A stretch of 64,000 nucleotides of DNA from Synechococcus lacustris (lineage in GTDB: Bacteria > Cyanobacteriota > Cyanobacteriia > PCC-6307 > Cyanobiaceae), in the NCBI GenBank assembly GCA_903943975.1, contig CAJAQB010000006.1, positions 56,845 to 120,844 on the forward strand, read 5' to 3'. The notes under the pieces were generated by a model that saw only the letters and a list, made by a program, of their open reading frames with translations, was not told where the DNA came from and did no database searches. The translations under genes and the position numbers were made by a program. Below, piece after piece: positions 29,576-39,569 of this stretch. Each line of letters starts with the position of its first letter. Position 1 is the stretch's first letter.

Positions 29576-31261
29576 GTGCTGACCCCCAGCCTGCCGCCGC
29601 AGCCCCCAGCGCTGGTAATCAGTGCCGAGGCCAGCGCCAGCGAGGGACTGGCGCTCCAGCTGAATGGCGAGCAGCTCCAGGCCCCCTGGCGTTGGGAGGA
29701 GGCCAGCCCGCCGCGGCTGTGGCTACCCCTTGATCTGCTGGAAAGCCGCCTGGGGGTGGAAAAGGAACGGCTGGCCGATGGTTCCCTGAAATTGCAATGG
29801 TTTGGCCGCACGCTGCTGGTGCCCAGCGACCGTCAACGCCCCCTCCAGGACGAAGTGGGCATGGAGGTGGGGGAGCTGCTGCGTTCAGCGGGGGTAACTG
29901 CCCGCCTGGCGCCCGCCACCGCCGGGGGATCAAGCCTGATCCTCGAGCTGCCCCCGGCCCGCTTTATCCAACTGCGCACCGGCCGCTTCAACCAAAATCC
30001 GCGGCTGGTGCTGGATCTGAGCAGCGCCACCCTGCTGCAACGCCAGGGGGAACAACTGCTGGTGAATCTGGTTAACCCGGAAGCCGCCGCCAGCGCCCTG
30101 CGCCAGCAGGGGCTGGCGGCCCAGGGCAGTGGCGGCCGGCTGCTGCTGCCGGCCCAGGGCCTTGAACGCTTGAGCCTGGGCAGTCCCGCCCGGCTGGTGC
30201 TTGACCAACTACCCGGGGGGGTGCCCCCCAGCCCGGGCCGGGAGGGCCTTTCCTCGCCGTTGCCGGGCCTAAGCCCGGTGCTGGAACAACGGCTACTGCC
30301 CCTGGGGGGGCGCCGCTATCAGCTCAGTTTTGTGCGCATCGATCCGCGGCGGGGCCCCTTTGCCCTGGTGCCCTTGAGCCGCAACAACATGGAGGGCCTG
30401 AGTTCCCTGGCGGGCCTGGCCCGCTCCCAGGGGGCCCTGGCCGCCCTCAACGGCGGCTTCTTCAATCGCATCCGCGAACTGCCCCTCGGCGGCCTGCGCG
30501 ACCAGGGCTACTGGCTTTCCGGCCCGATCCTCAACCGGGGGGCGATGGCCTGGCAGTCGGGCAGCCTGCCCCGCTTCGGCCGGGTGCGCCTGGAGGAATG
30601 GCTCAGTGATACCAATGGCAACCGCTGGCCGCTCGGGGTCCACAACAGTGGCTATACCCAGCGGGGCCTGGGCCACTACAACCGCCTCTGGGGGTCGGTG
30701 TATCGGCCAATCACCGGCGGCGAAACCGGCCTGATTCTGGAAAATGGCCAGGTGAGCGAGCTCTGGTCTACCGAACGCATGGCCGGCGGTGTGCCGCTGC
30801 GCCAGGGGCAGATGCTGATCGTGGCCCGGGGGAGCTTCCCGCTGCCGATGCAAGTGGGCGATGCCCTGCAGCTCAACCAACGGCTCAGCCCCGACAGCTT
30901 CACGGAGCTCCCCTTTCTGATCCAAGGCGGTCCCTTACTGCTGGCCGATGGCCAGGTGGTGCTAGATGGCAGCGCCGAAAGCTTCAGAGGCGCCTTTCTC
31001 AACCAACGGGCCCCCCGCAGTGTGGTGGGCAGTGATGGCGAACAGCTCTGGTTGATTGCCCTGGAGGGGCTCGATGATGCCGGGCCCACCCTGGCGGAAG
31101 CCAGCGAACTAGTGCGGCAGCTGGGGCTCCAACAGGCCCTCAACCTCGATGGCGGCAGCTCCACGAGCCTGCGGGTGGAAGGCAGCCAGGGCAGCCAAGG
31201 TCGCGGCATCGGCGCCGCCATCCACAACGGCCTTGGCATTGTGGTGCGCAATCCCCGCTGA
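29576..31261 (+). CDS. Phosphodiester glycosidase family protein (DUF2233) with AMIN-like region
   Basis: 561 aa. The C-terminal half (about 260-560) shows FALVPLSRNNMEGLSSL, ALNGGFFNR, QGGPLLLADG, RSVVGSDG and the characteristic LNLDGGSSTSL, as in the family of N-acetylglucosamine-1-phosphodiester glycosidase. The N-terminal half has beta-strand repeats (NPRLVLDLSSATLL) like an AMIN domain, which binds cell wall in exported proteins. From the GTG start, set by a stop codon shortly upstream, I see no clear signal peptide, which is odd for such a protein. Substrate unknown. The stop overlaps the next ATG (TGATG). Confidence 0.82.
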   Translation: MLTPSLPPQPPALVISAEASASEGLALQLNGEQLQAPWRWEEASPPRLWLPLDLLESRLGVEKERLADGSLKLQWFGRTLLVPSDRQRPLQDEVGMEVGELLRSAGVTARLAPATAGGSSLILELPPARFIQLRTGRFNQNPRLVLDLSSATLLQRQGEQLLVNLVNPEAAASALRQQGLAAQGSGGRLLLPAQGLERLSLGSPARLVLDQLPGGVPPSPGREGLSSPLPGLSPVLEQRLLPLGGRRYQLSFVRIDPRRGPFALVPLSRNNMEGLSSLAGLARSQGALAALNGGFFNRIRELPLGGLRDQGYWLSGPILNRGAMAWQSGSLPRFGRVRLEEWLSDTNGNRWPLGVHNSGYTQRGLGHYNRLWGSVYRPITGGETGLILENGQVSELWSTERMAGGVPLRQGQMLIVARGSFPLPMQVGDALQLNQRLSPDSFTELPFLIQGGPLLLADGQVVLDGSAESFRGAFLNQRAPRSVVGSDGEQLWLIALEGLDDAGPTLAEASELVRQLGLQQALNLDGGSSTSLRVEGSQGSQGRGIGAAIHNGLGIVVRNPR

Positions 31262-31623
31262 TGCCGATGGAACCCACCCCTGGCCTCCAGCTCACCGCCC
31301 GGGCCGCCGCCGAGCTCTGTCGCCTGGCCGCCGTGGGCGGGCAACCGGGCCTGGCCTGGCTGGAACTGCTGGCCGGCAGCTGTGAAACCTGGGCCCTGCG
31401 CCTGCGGGCCGGCAACGGTGGCGCCGAGCCCCTGGCCCGGGCCGATGGCATCACCCTCCATTGCCGCCGCGCGCAGCAGGGGCTGCTGCAGGGCCTCCAA
31501 CTTGATTACCAGGCGGATCTGAATGGCGGCGGCTTTCTGATCCGGGGCCCCGGTCGGATCCGCAGCTGCGCCTGCGGCGCTGCCTTCACGCCGCTGCTGG
31601 CTAGCGGACCGTCAGGGGGGTAA
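31261..31623 (+). CDS. HesB/IscA-like iron-sulfur carrier protein
   Basis: A-type carrier of 120 aa. LTARAAAELCRL leads to GSCETWALRLR (first conserved cysteine), then FLIRGPGRIRSCACGAAF with the C-terminal CxC pair. Spacing fits the IscA pattern C-X60ish-CxC. Probably helps iron-sulfur cluster delivery; which apoprotein is unknown. It is coupled to the upstream glycosidase-family gene by a 1-bp overlap, though the two have no obvious functional link. Confidence 0.8.
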   Translation: MPMEPTPGLQLTARAAAELCRLAAVGGQPGLAWLELLAGSCETWALRLRAGNGGAEPLARADGITLHCRRAQQGLLQGLQLDYQADLNGGGFLIRGPGRIRSCACGAAFTPLLASGPSGG

Positions 31624-31674
31624 GGTGTTGGATTGTCGAATCCGGTCGGCCTGATGGCCTGCCCCCGGTCCTAG

Positions 31675-32049
31675 ATGCCAACCATCCAGCAACTGATCCG
31701 CACCGAGCGGCAGAGTCTCACCCGCAAGACCAAATCTCCAGCGCTCCGGGCTTGCCCCGAACGCCGTGGGGTTTGCACCCGGGTGTACACCTCTACGCCG
31801 AAGAAACCCAATTCCGCCCTGCGGAAGGTGGCCCGTGTTCGCCTCACCTCCGGGTTTGAAGTCACGGCCTACATTCCCGGCATCGGCCACAACCTGCAGG
31901 AGCACTCCGTGGTGCTAATCCGCGGCGGCCGCGTCAAAGACCTGCCAGGGGTCCGCTACCACATCATCCGCGGCACCCTTGACACCGCCGGGGTGAAGGA
32001 CCGCCGTCAGAGCCGCTCCAAGTACGGCGCCAAGACCCCCAAGGAGTGA
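31675..32049 (+). CDS. rpsL: Small ribosomal subunit protein S12
   Basis: Decoding-centre protein of 124 aa. It carries [45 protein letters not shown] and [25 protein letters not shown], including lysines that determine streptomycin response (K in [11 protein letters not shown], in wild-type state). First gene of the str operon; a short hairpin (GGATT-GTCG-AATCC) lies upstream at about 31631. Confidence 0.98.
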   Translation: MPTIQQLIRTERQSLTRKTKSPALRACPERRGVCTRVYTSTPKKPNSALRKVARVRLTSGFEVTAYIPGIGHNLQEHSVVLIRGGRVKDLPGVRYHIIRGTLDTAGVKDRRQSRSKYGAKTPKE

Positions 32050-32099
32050 TCTCACTCCACTTCCATTCCCTTAAAGCAACTCGCTGAACTCCCTCCCCC

Positions 32100-32570
32100 A
32101 TGTCCCGCCGCAACGCCGCCGAGAAGCGCCCGGTCCTTCCTGATCCCCAGTTCAACAGCCGTTTGGCCTCGATGATCGTGGCCCGGCTGATGAAGCATGG
32201 CAAGAAGTCAACCGCCCAGCGGATCCTCTCGGATGCCTTCGGCCTGATCAACGACCGCACTGGTGTGGATCCGTTGGAAGTGTTCGAAACCGCCGTGCGC
32301 AACGCCACTCCCCTAGTTGAAGTGCGGGCCCGGCGGGTGGGGGGCGCCACCTATCAGGTGCCGATGGAAGTGCGCCAGGAGCGCGGTACCGCCATGGCCC
32401 TGCGCTGGCTGGTGAATTTCTCACGGGCCCGCAATGGCCGCAGCATGGCCCAGAAATTGGCCGGCGAATTGATGGATGCCGCCAACGAAGCCGGCAGTGC
32501 CGTTCGCAAACGGGAAGAAACCCACAAGATGGCCGAAGCAAACAAGGCTTTCGCCCACTACCGCTATTGA
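32100..32570 (+). CDS. rpsG: Small ribosomal subunit protein S7
   Basis: Assembly-initiating 30S head protein, 156 aa. [34 protein letters not shown] and the ending [14 protein letters not shown] are typical. 50 bp after rpsL. A 9-bp-stem hairpin lies between it and fusA. Confidence 0.98.
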   Translation: MSRRNAAEKRPVLPDPQFNSRLASMIVARLMKHGKKSTAQRILSDAFGLINDRTGVDPLEVFETAVRNATPLVEVRARRVGGATYQVPMEVRQERGTAMALRWLVNFSRARNGRSMAQKLAGELMDAANEAGSAVRKREETHKMAEANKAFAHYRY

Positions 32571-32577
32571 TATCGGT

Positions 32578-32607
32578 CAGTCAGCGCCCCGGGCCAACCG
32601 CTGACTG
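32578..32607 (+). promoter_or_regulatory. Hairpin between rpsG and fusA
   Basis: CAGTCAGCG pairs perfectly with CGCTGACTG around a 12-nt loop, with no T-run. It could be a transcription attenuator, an RNase site or a binding site for S7, which autoregulates the str operon in Escherichia coli from the S12-S7 gap; here the position is after rpsG. Confidence 0.45.
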
Positions 32608-32662
32608 AAGCTCGACCTGTAGAGTTGCGCCCGCTTTTTCAAGCACACCTAAGGAGCATCCT

Positions 32663-34738
32663 GTGGCTCGCGCCTTTCCCCTAGACCGCGTCAGAAATAT
32701 TGGTATCGCCGCTCATATCGATGCCGGCAAAACCACCACCACAGAACGAATTCTGTTCTATTCCGGTGTGGTGCACAAGATGGGGGAGGTGCACGATGGC
32801 GCCGCCGTGACCGACTGGATGGCCCAGGAACGGGAACGCGGTATCACGATCACAGCGGCTGCGATTTCCACCGCCTGGAAAGATCACCGTATCAATATTA
32901 TTGATACCCCTGGTCACGTGGACTTCACCATTGAGGTGGAGCGCTCCATGCGGGTGCTTGATGGGGTGGTGGCAGTTTTCTGCGCCGTTGGTGGCGTTCA
33001 ACCCCAGTCAGAAACCGTCTGGCGCCAGGCTGATCGCTACAACGTGCCCCGGCTCGTGTTCGTCAACAAGATGGACCGCACCGGCGCCAATTTCCTCAAG
33101 GTTTACGAACAGATTAAGGATCGACTGCGGGCCAAAGGCGCTCCGATTCAGCTGCCCATCGGCGCCGAAAATGACTTGACGGGAATTGTGGATCTTGTCA
33201 AGAACAAGGCCTACATCTACACGAATGATCTTGGCACAGACATTCTTGAGCAGGAAATTCCCGATGACATGAAGGAGTTGGCAGCCGAATGGCGCGCCAA
33301 GCTGATGGAGTCGGTGGCTGAAACCGATGAGGAGTTGATTGAGATCTTCCTTGAAACAGGTGAGCTCAGCGAAGCGCAGCTCCGCAAGGGCATTCGCCAA
33401 GGGGTTGTGAAGCACGGGCTCGTGCCAATTCTCTGCGGCTCCGCCTTCAAAAACAAAGGCGTTCAGCTGATGCTCGACGCCGTGGTGGACTACCTCCCCG
33501 CCCCCATCGATGTGCCCCCGATCCAGGGGCTCCTACCCGATGGCAGCGAGGGATTGCGTCCCTGCGACGACAACGCCCCCTTCAGCGCCTTGGCCTTCAA
33601 GGTGATGGCTGACCCCTACGGCAAGCTCACCTTTATTCGCATGTATTCAGGCGTGCTGCATAAGGGCAGCTACGTGCTGAATTCGACCAAGGACAAGAAA
33701 GAGCGCATCTCCCGCCTGATCCTGCTCAAGGCCGACGACCGCGAGGAAGTAGACGAGCTGCGCGCCGGGGACCTGGGGGCAGTGCTGGGTCTCAAAGACA
33801 CCACCACCGGTGACACCCTCTGCGTTGAAAATGATCCGATCATTCTCGAATCGCTCTTCATCCCCGAGCCCGTTATTTCCGTGGCCGTGGAACCCAAAAC
33901 CAAGGGGGATATGGAGAAGCTTTCCAAGGCACTCCAATCCTTGGCTGAGGAAGATCCCACCTTCCGAGTGAGGACTGATCCCGAAACCAACCAGACCGTG
34001 ATCGCCGGCATGGGCGAACTCCACCTCGAAATTCTGGTGGACCGCATGCTGCGGGAATTCAAGGTGGAAGCAAACATTGGTGCCCCCCAGGTTTCCTATC
34101 GGGAAACTATCCGGGGCAGCGCCAAGGGTGAAGGTAAGTTCGCCCGGCAAACCGGTGGTAAAGGCCAATACGGCCACGTGGTAATCCAGATGGAGCCTGG
34201 CGAAGCCGGCACCGGCTTTGTATTCGTAAACAAGATTGTTGGCGGGATCGTTCCGAAGGAATACATCGGTCCAGCGGAAGCTGGCATGAAGGAAACCTGT
34301 GAATCGGGCGTGATCGCCGGCTATCCGCTGATCGACGTCAAAGTGTCGATGATCGACGGCTCTTACCATGACGTCGACTCTTCGGAGATGGCGTTCAAAA
34401 TCGCCGGCTCCATGGCCTTCAAAGATGGGGTCAAGAAGTGCAATCCTGTGCTGCTTGAACCGATGATGAAGGTCGAGGTTGAGATTCCCGAGGACTTCCT
34501 CGGCTCGATCATCGGCGACCTCTCCTCCCGCAGGGGCCAAGTCGAAGGGCAATCCATCGACGACGGCCTTTCCAAGGTTCAGTCCAAGGTGCCTCTGGCC
34601 GAAATGTTCGGCTACGCCACCCAGCTGCGATCCATGACCCAGGGGAGGGGTATATTCTCAATGGAGTTCAGCCATTACGAGGAGGTTCCTCGGAATGTGG
34701 CCGAAGCCATTATCTCCAAGAATCAGGGAAATTCCTGA
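32663..34738 (+). CDS. fusA: Elongation factor G
   Basis: Translocase GTPase, 691 aa. G1 motif [17 protein letters not shown]2 region [15 protein letters not shown] and NKMDRTGA are seen, then domains II-V ending in [19 protein letters not shown]. The GTG start has AAGGAG ahead. Typical str operon position. Confidence 0.98.
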   Translation: MARAFPLDRVRNIGIAAHIDAGKTTTTERILFYSGVVHKMGEVHDGAAVTDWMAQERERGITITAAAISTAWKDHRINIIDTPGHVDFTIEVERSMRVLDGVVAVFCAVGGVQPQSETVWRQADRYNVPRLVFVNKMDRTGANFLKVYEQIKDRLRAKGAPIQLPIGAENDLTGIVDLVKNKAYIYTNDLGTDILEQEIPDDMKELAAEWRAKLMESVAETDEELIEIFLETGELSEAQLRKGIRQGVVKHGLVPILCGSAFKNKGVQLMLDAVVDYLPAPIDVPPIQGLLPDGSEGLRPCDDNAPFSALAFKVMADPYGKLTFIRMYSGVLHKGSYVLNSTKDKKERISRLILLKADDREEVDELRAGDLGAVLGLKDTTTGDTLCVENDPIILESLFIPEPVISVAVEPKTKGDMEKLSKALQSLAEEDPTFRVRTDPETNQTVIAGMGELHLEILVDRMLREFKVEANIGAPQVSYRETIRGSAKGEGKFARQTGGKGQYGHVVIQMEPGEAGTGFVFVNKIVGGIVPKEYIGPAEAGMKETCESGVIAGYPLIDVKVSMIDGSYHDVDSSEMAFKIAGSMAFKDGVKKCNPVLLEPMMKVEVEIPEDFLGSIIGDLSSRRGQVEGQSIDDGLSKVQSKVPLAEMFGYATQLRSMTQGRGIFSMEFSHYEEVPRNVAEAIISKNQGNS

Positions 34739-34780
34739 TCCTGTCCCCCTCTTCGTTTACCCCCCGATTCTTCCCTAACA

Positions 34781-36010
34781 ATGGCCCGCGAGAAGTTTGA
34801 GAGGAACAAGCCTCACGTCAACATCGGCACGATCGGTCACGTTGACCACGGCAAGACCACGCTGACGGCAGCGATCACCAACGTGCTCTCTTCGATCGGC
34901 CAGGCGAAAGCCCAGGCTTACGACGAAATCGATGGCGCCCCCGAGGAGAAAGAACGGGGCATCACCATCAACACGGCCCACGTGGAATACGAAACCGCAG
35001 GCCGTCACTACGCCCACGTGGACTGCCCAGGCCACGCGGACTACGTGAAGAACATGATCACCGGTGCCGCCCAGATGGACGGCGGGATCCTGGTGGTTGC
35101 CGCCACCGATGGCCCCATGGCCCAAACCAAGGAGCACATCCTGCTGGCCAAGCAGGTGGGCGTTCCCGCCCTGGTCGTGTTCCTCAACAAGAAGGACATG
35201 GTCGATGACGAGGAGCTGCTGGAGCTCGTCGAACTGGAGATGCGCGAGCTGCTCGACAAGTACGACTTCCCAGGCGATGACATCCCCGTGATCGCCGGTT
35301 CCGCCCTCAAGGCCCTGGAGCACATCCAAGGCGGCGGCAAGGGTATCCGCGGTGAAAATGAGTGGGTCGACAAGATCCTCGATCTGATGGATGCGGTGGA
35401 TGCCTCCATCCCCGAACCCGAGCGCGAAATCGATAAGCCCTTCTTGATGGCTATCGAAGACGTGTTCTCGATTACGGGCCGTGGCACCGTTGCCACCGGC
35501 CGGATTGAGCGGGGCAAGGTCAAGGTGGGTGAAACCGTCGAAATCGTTGGCATCCGCGACACCCGCACCACCACCGTTACCGGTGTGGAAATGTTCCGGA
35601 AGCAGCTCGAAGAAGGCATGGCTGGCGACAACGCTGGTTTGCTTCTGCGCGGCATCCAAAAGGAAGACATCGAACGCGGCATGGTGCTGGTGAAGCCCGG
35701 CTCCATCACCCCCCACACCAAGTTCGAAGGTGAGGTCTACGTGCTCACCAAGGAAGAAGGCGGTCGCCACACCCCCTTCTTTGCCGGCTATCGCCCGCAG
35801 TTCTACATCCGTACCACGGATGTGACCGGTCAAATCACCGCTTTCACCGCCGATGACGGCTCCAGCGTGGAAATGGTGATGCCCGGTGACCGCATCAAGA
35901 TGACCGGCGAGCTGATCTGCCCCGTTGCCATTGAACAGGGCATGCGCTTCGCCATCCGCGAAGGCGGCCGCACCATCGGTGCTGGCGTGGTTTCCAAGAT
36001 CATCGCCTGA
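34781..36010 (+). CDS. tuf: Elongation factor Tu
   Basis: Delivers aminoacyl-tRNA to the ribosome. 409 aa with [48 protein letters not shown] and [14 protein letters not shown] in domain 3. It has the insertion seen in cyanobacterial/plastid EF-Tu ([15 protein letters not shown] region). Followed by a strong terminator-like hairpin (36017-36061). Only copy seen here. Confidence 0.98.
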   Translation: MAREKFERNKPHVNIGTIGHVDHGKTTLTAAITNVLSSIGQAKAQAYDEIDGAPEEKERGITINTAHVEYETAGRHYAHVDCPGHADYVKNMITGAAQMDGGILVVAATDGPMAQTKEHILLAKQVGVPALVVFLNKKDMVDDEELLELVELEMRELLDKYDFPGDDIPVIAGSALKALEHIQGGGKGIRGENEWVDKILDLMDAVDASIPEPEREIDKPFLMAIEDVFSITGRGTVATGRIERGKVKVGETVEIVGIRDTRTTTVTGVEMFRKQLEEGMAGDNAGLLLRGIQKEDIERGMVLVKPGSITPHTKFEGEVYVLTKEEGGRHTPFFAGYRPQFYIRTTDVTGQITAFTADDGSSVEMVMPGDRIKMTGELICPVAIEQGMRFAIREGGRTIGAGVVSKIIA

Positions 36011-36016
36011 TCGATC

Positions 36017-36061
36017 AGGAGCCTGTCACCCCTCCCAGGAGGCGGTGGCAGGCTCCTTTTT
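36017..36061 (+). terminator. Terminator after tuf
   Basis: AGGAGCCTGTCACC pairs with GGTGGCAGGCTCCT (one G-U) and is followed by TTTTT. It begins 6 bp after the tuf stop. rpsJ lies 85 bp beyond, so rpsJ may depend on its own promoter or on read-through. Confidence 0.85.
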
Positions 36062-36145
36062 CATTGGCTGACTGCGCTTTGCTGAGAGATCCCCCCAGGG
36101 TTCTCGCACCTCGACAACTGAATCACTCCCCTTTTCCCCAGTCCC

Positions 36146-36466
36146 ATGTCCACTGCCATCCCCCAGCAGAAGATCCGCATCCGCCTCAAGGCGTTTGATC
36201 GCCGCATGCTTGATCTCTCCTGCGACAAAATCATCGAAACCGCCGATCACACCGCTGCCACGGCCATCGGTCCCATCCCCCTGCCCACCAAGCGCAAGAT
36301 CTATTGCGTGCTGCGCTCGCCCCACGTGGACAAGGATTCCCGCGAACATTTTGAAACCCGCACCCACCGTCGTTTGATCGATATCTACAACCCTTCCGCT
36401 AAAACGATCGATGCCCTGATGAAGCTTGATCTGCCCAGTGGTGTGGACATTGAGGTGAAGCTCTGA
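36146..36466 (+). CDS. rpsJ: Small ribosomal subunit protein S10
   Basis: 30S protein, also NusE in antitermination. 106 aa with [45 protein letters not shown] and THRRLIDIY. As in other cyanobacteria it is attached to the str operon rather than heading the S10 operon. Confidence 0.98.
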   Translation: MSTAIPQQKIRIRLKAFDRRMLDLSCDKIIETADHTAATAIGPIPLPTKRKIYCVLRSPHVDKDSREHFETRTHRRLIDIYNPSAKTIDALMKLDLPSGVDIEVKL

Positions 36467-36500
36467 TCTGAGGATCAAGGCGGTAATAACGCAGACACGG

Positions 36501-36539
36501 CGGGAGATTCAGCTGCCTAGGATGCAGGCTGATCTCCCG
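36501..36539 (+). promoter_or_regulatory. Long hairpin directly upstream of the LON-domain gene
   Basis: CGGGAGAT(T)CAGC pairs with GCTGATCTCCCG with one bulged T, and TGC/GCA extends it inward. It ends 5 bp before the ATG at 36545 and so covers the ribosome-binding region. No T-run. It could end the str transcript, or mask translation of the next gene. Confidence 0.55.
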
Positions 36540-36544
36540 ATGCC

Positions 36545-37192
36545 ATGACGGATCTGGCCGTGCGGGAGTTACCGCTCTTTCCGCTTCCTGACGTAGTTCT
36601 ATTTCCCCAGGAGGTGCTCCCCCTCCACATTTTTGAGCACCGCTACCGGATGATGCTGAAGACGGTGCTCGACAGCGACCGGCGCTTCGGTGTGGTGCGC
36701 TGGGACCCGGAACGCAAGGCCATGGCCGAGATTGGCTGCTGCGCCGAGATTCTCCAGTGTCAAACCCAGGCTGACGACCGCAGCAACCTCGTCACCATGG
36801 GGCAACAACGGTTCCGGGTGCTCAACATCGTGCGCCAGGCCCCCTTCATGGTGGCCCTGGTGAGCTGGCTGGAAGACGAACCGGTCAACGTGGATCTGGA
36901 TCCCTTGGCCGGAGAGGTGCGCCAGGCTCTCCAGGATGTGGTGGACCTCTCCAGCAAACTGCTGGGCCACAAAACCTTGCTGCCCGACGATCTACCCGAA
37001 TTACCGCGGGAACTGTCCTTCTGGGTGGGGGGCCACCTCGGCGGTGCCGTGGCCGACCACCAGCAACAGCTGCTGGAGATGACCTCCACCGGCGAGCGGC
37101 TGCAACTGGAATTTGACCTGCTCGATCACACCAGACGGCAGCTGGCCGCCCGCACCGTTCTGCAGGACACCTTCCGCGACATCGAGCAATGA
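36545..37192 (+). CDS. LON peptidase N-terminal (substrate-binding) domain protein
   Basis: 215 aa corresponding to the N-terminal domain of Lon only, with no ATPase or protease part. Visible features are RELPLFPLPDVVLFPQEVLPLHIFEHRYRMM and a helical C-terminal half (SLAxxx-like ERLQLEFDLLDHTRRQLAARTVL). Such stand-alone proteins are common in cyanobacteria and of unknown role. Its stop overlaps the methyltransferase ATG by 4 bp (ATGA). Confidence 0.85.
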   Translation: MTDLAVRELPLFPLPDVVLFPQEVLPLHIFEHRYRMMLKTVLDSDRRFGVVRWDPERKAMAEIGCCAEILQCQTQADDRSNLVTMGQQRFRVLNIVRQAPFMVALVSWLEDEPVNVDLDPLAGEVRQALQDVVDLSSKLLGHKTLLPDDLPELPRELSFWVGGHLGGAVADHQQQLLEMTSTGERLQLEFDLLDHTRRQLAARTVLQDTFRDIEQ

Positions 37193-38166
37193 CGGCCCTG
37201 CTGCTGGCCCTGGGCGTGGCAATCCTGCTGGTTTGCCTCGGCCTGGGCCTCTGGTATGCGCTGCCACGTCGCTTCGTTGAGGTGGGCAGCGTGGCCGCTG
37301 CCTATGACCGCTGGACCAATGACCAGCTGCTGGAACGTCTCTGGGGCGAACATATCCATCTGGGGTACTACGGCCTGCCCCGCCGCCGCCGGGATTTTCG
37401 CCAGGCCAAGGTCGATTTTGTTGAAGCCCTCGCCCATTGGAGCGGCCTCGACCAACTGCCGCCCGGTTCGCGCTTGCTAGACGTGGGCTGCGGCATCGGT
37501 GGTAGCAGCCGCCTGCTGGCCCAGCGCTATGGCTTTGAGCTGCTGGGGGTGAGCATCAGCCCGGGACAGATCAGCCGGGCCCAGGCCCTCACAGACGCCC
37601 CTGGCCCCTGCCGCTTTGCGGTGATGGATGCCCTGGCCCTAGATCTGCCAGACGCCAGCTTCGATGCTGTTTGGACCGTGGAATGCGCCCCCCACATCGC
37701 CGACAAGCAGCGTTTTGCCAACGAACTATTAAGGGTGCTCAAGCCCGGTGGCCTGCTAGTAGCCGCCGATTGGAACCAACGGGATGACCGCCAACGGCCC
37801 TTCAACGGCCTGGAAAGCTGGGTGCTGGAGCAACTCAGGGTGCAATGGGCCCACCCCGCCTTCTCCAGCATTGCCTCCTTCTCTGCCAATCTCGAGGCCA
37901 GTGGCCAGCCCCTGGAGCAGCTGCGCACAGGCGACTGGAGCCGGGAAACCCTGCCCTCCTGGGGGGATTCGGTGCTGGAGGGCCTGCGCCGCCCTGGGGC
38001 CGTGCTCAGCCTCGGTCCAACGGCACTGCTCAAGGGTCTGCGGGAGGTGCCCACCCTGCTGCTGATGCGCTGGGCCTTTGCCCGGGGCCTAATGCAATTC
38101 GGGCTGTTCAGAGTGCAACTTCAGAGTTCAACTCAAAGTTCAACGGTGTCGTCTGTGATGGGGTAG
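37189..38166 (+). CDS. MPBQ/MSBQ-type methyltransferase (plastoquinone/tocopherol synthesis)
   Basis: SAM methyltransferase, 325 aa, close in sequence pattern to the cyanobacterial 2-methyl-6-phytyl/solanyl-benzoquinone methyltransferase. A membrane anchor (LLLALGVAILLVCLGLGLWYAL) comes first, then SVAAAYDRWTNDQLLERLWGEHIHLGYYG, the SAM motif LLDVGCGIGGSSRLLA, and VAADWNQRDDRQ. Likely acts at the thylakoid or plasma membrane. Coupled to the LON-domain gene; its 3' end overlaps convergent pheA by 34 bp. The exact quinone substrate is inferred. Confidence 0.8.
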   Translation: MTALLLALGVAILLVCLGLGLWYALPRRFVEVGSVAAAYDRWTNDQLLERLWGEHIHLGYYGLPRRRRDFRQAKVDFVEALAHWSGLDQLPPGSRLLDVGCGIGGSSRLLAQRYGFELLGVSISPGQISRAQALTDAPGPCRFAVMDALALDLPDASFDAVWTVECAPHIADKQRFANELLRVLKPGGLLVAADWNQRDDRQRPFNGLESWVLEQLRVQWAHPAFSSIASFSANLEASGQPLEQLRTGDWSRETLPSWGDSVLEGLRRPGAVLSLGPTALLKGLREVPTLLLMRWAFARGLMQFGLFRVQLQSSTQSSTVSSVMG

Positions 38167-39014
38167 CTGCCGAAACAGGCCAGGTGTTCACAGAGGGGGG
38201 CCAAAGCAGCGAGGGCCTCAGCCAACAGCGGCCCCTGGCCTGCGGTTTCCAGATCCACGAAGAACACATACTCCCCCAACTCCCGTTTAGACGGCCGCGA
38301 TTCAATCCGGCTCATGTTCAACTGGCGGCTAGCAAACACCTGCAGCGCCTGCACCAGCCCACCGGGCTGATTGCCCCGCAAGGAGAAAGCCAGGCTCGTG
38401 CAGGCAGCACTGCCCAGCAGTGGTGCCCCCCGGCGCAGCAAGAGGAAACGGGTGCAATTGCCCGGCTGGTCGTTGATCGGATAGGCCCGTAGGGGCAGGC
38501 CATGCTCACGACCGGCAGGGACTGAGGCGATCGCCGCCCGGAAGCGCGAACCCTTCACTAGGCGGGCCGCCTCCGCCGTGGAACTGGTGCTGAGCTGCAG
38601 GGCCGCCGGCAGATGCTCCTGCAACCAGAGGCTGCACTGGCCGAGCGCCTGGGGGTGGGAGAGCACCTCACTGATGTCTGCCAACTCCCCCTCCGACAGC
38701 AGAGCATGGCGAATCGGCAGGATTAAGGAGCGTTCAATCCAGAGGGGCTCCTGCTGCCCCAGGCTGGATTCCCAGAGCACGTCTAGGCAGGTGGAAACCC
38801 CCCCCTCCACGGAGTTCTCCACCGGCACCACCGCCGCCCCACAACGGCCCGCCAGCAGCGCCAACACCACATTGCGAATGCTGATCTGCGGCAGCAACTG
38901 CGCCTCGGGGGCGGCCGCCAGGAAAGCGAGCCGCCGGCTGGCCTGCTCGCCATAGGTGCCCACCGGCCCCAGATAGGCGATCGAGCTGGGCGGAAGGGGA
39001 ACGGCTTCGGTCAT
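38133..39014 (-). CDS. pheA: Prephenate dehydratase
   Basis: Converts prephenate to phenylpyruvate for phenylalanine synthesis. 293 aa: catalytic domain with AYLGPVGTYGEQAS, VPVENSVEGGVSTCLD and TRFLLLRRG; C-terminal ACT domain with SLAFSLRGNQPGGLVQALQVF and NMSRIESRPSKRELGEYVFF, so feedback control by phenylalanine is expected. No chorismate mutase domain. The 3' end overlaps the convergent methyltransferase. Confidence 0.96.
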   Translation of the reverse strand: MTEAVPLPPSSIAYLGPVGTYGEQASRRLAFLAAAPEAQLLPQISIRNVVLALLAGRCGAAVVPVENSVEGGVSTCLDVLWESSLGQQEPLWIERSLILPIRHALLSEGELADISEVLSHPQALGQCSLWLQEHLPAALQLSTSSTAEAARLVKGSRFRAAIASVPAGREHGLPLRAYPINDQPGNCTRFLLLRRGAPLLGSAACTSLAFSLRGNQPGGLVQALQVFASRQLNMSRIESRPSKRELGEYVFFVDLETAGQGPLLAEALAALAPLCEHLACFGSYPITDDTVEL

Positions 39015-39050
39015 GACCTATAGGATCCTCCACCATCTCCCCTTCGGCAA

Positions 39051-39569
39051 ATGGTTCTGGCCTTCCGGGCGGTCCAGAGCCTTGATCTGCCTGTGCCCCA
39101 GGCCGCGGACCGGCTACAGCCCTACCTGGAAAACGAAAGCCGGGTGGTGGGGGCATTGCTAAACCCCGAACAACTCACCGCCCTCGGGCCGGGGCTCTAC
39201 CGCTATTGCGTGCGGCCCCTGCAGCTGTTTCAACTGCACATTCATCCGGTGGTTGACCTGCAGGCCTGCCAGCATCCCGGACGGCTGGAACTGAATTCGC
39301 TCTCCTGCAGCCTGGAGGGGGTACCAGGCCTGAGCGAAGACTTTCAGCTGAGCCTGCGCTCCTGGCTGGAGACCACCCCCCAGGGCCTGCGCGGGGAAGC
39401 GGAGCTACGGGTGGAGGTATCACGACCGCCGGTGCTGCGCTTAATTCCCGGCCGGGTGTTGGAAGCCACCGGTGAATCGCTACTCAACGGCATCCTGCTC
39501 AGCATCAAGGGGCGGGTGGGCCAACAGTTAATCCAAGACTTTCAGCACTGGTGCCAGCAGCACCCCTGA
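39051..39569 (+). CDS. DUF1997 family protein
   Basis: 172-residue protein of a family found in cyanobacteria and plastids, function unknown. Readable features are [33 protein letters not shown] and the end [21 protein letters not shown]. The fold may be START/polyketide-cyclase-like, judged from residue pattern. It diverges from pheA (36 bp between starts) and overlaps rnhB at the 3' end by 65 bp. Confidence 0.75.
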   Translation: MVLAFRAVQSLDLPVPQAADRLQPYLENESRVVGALLNPEQLTALGPGLYRYCVRPLQLFQLHIHPVVDLQACQHPGRLELNSLSCSLEGVPGLSEDFQLSLRSWLETTPQGLRGEAELRVEVSRPPVLRLIPGRVLEATGESLLNGILLSIKGRVGQQLIQDFQHWCQQHP

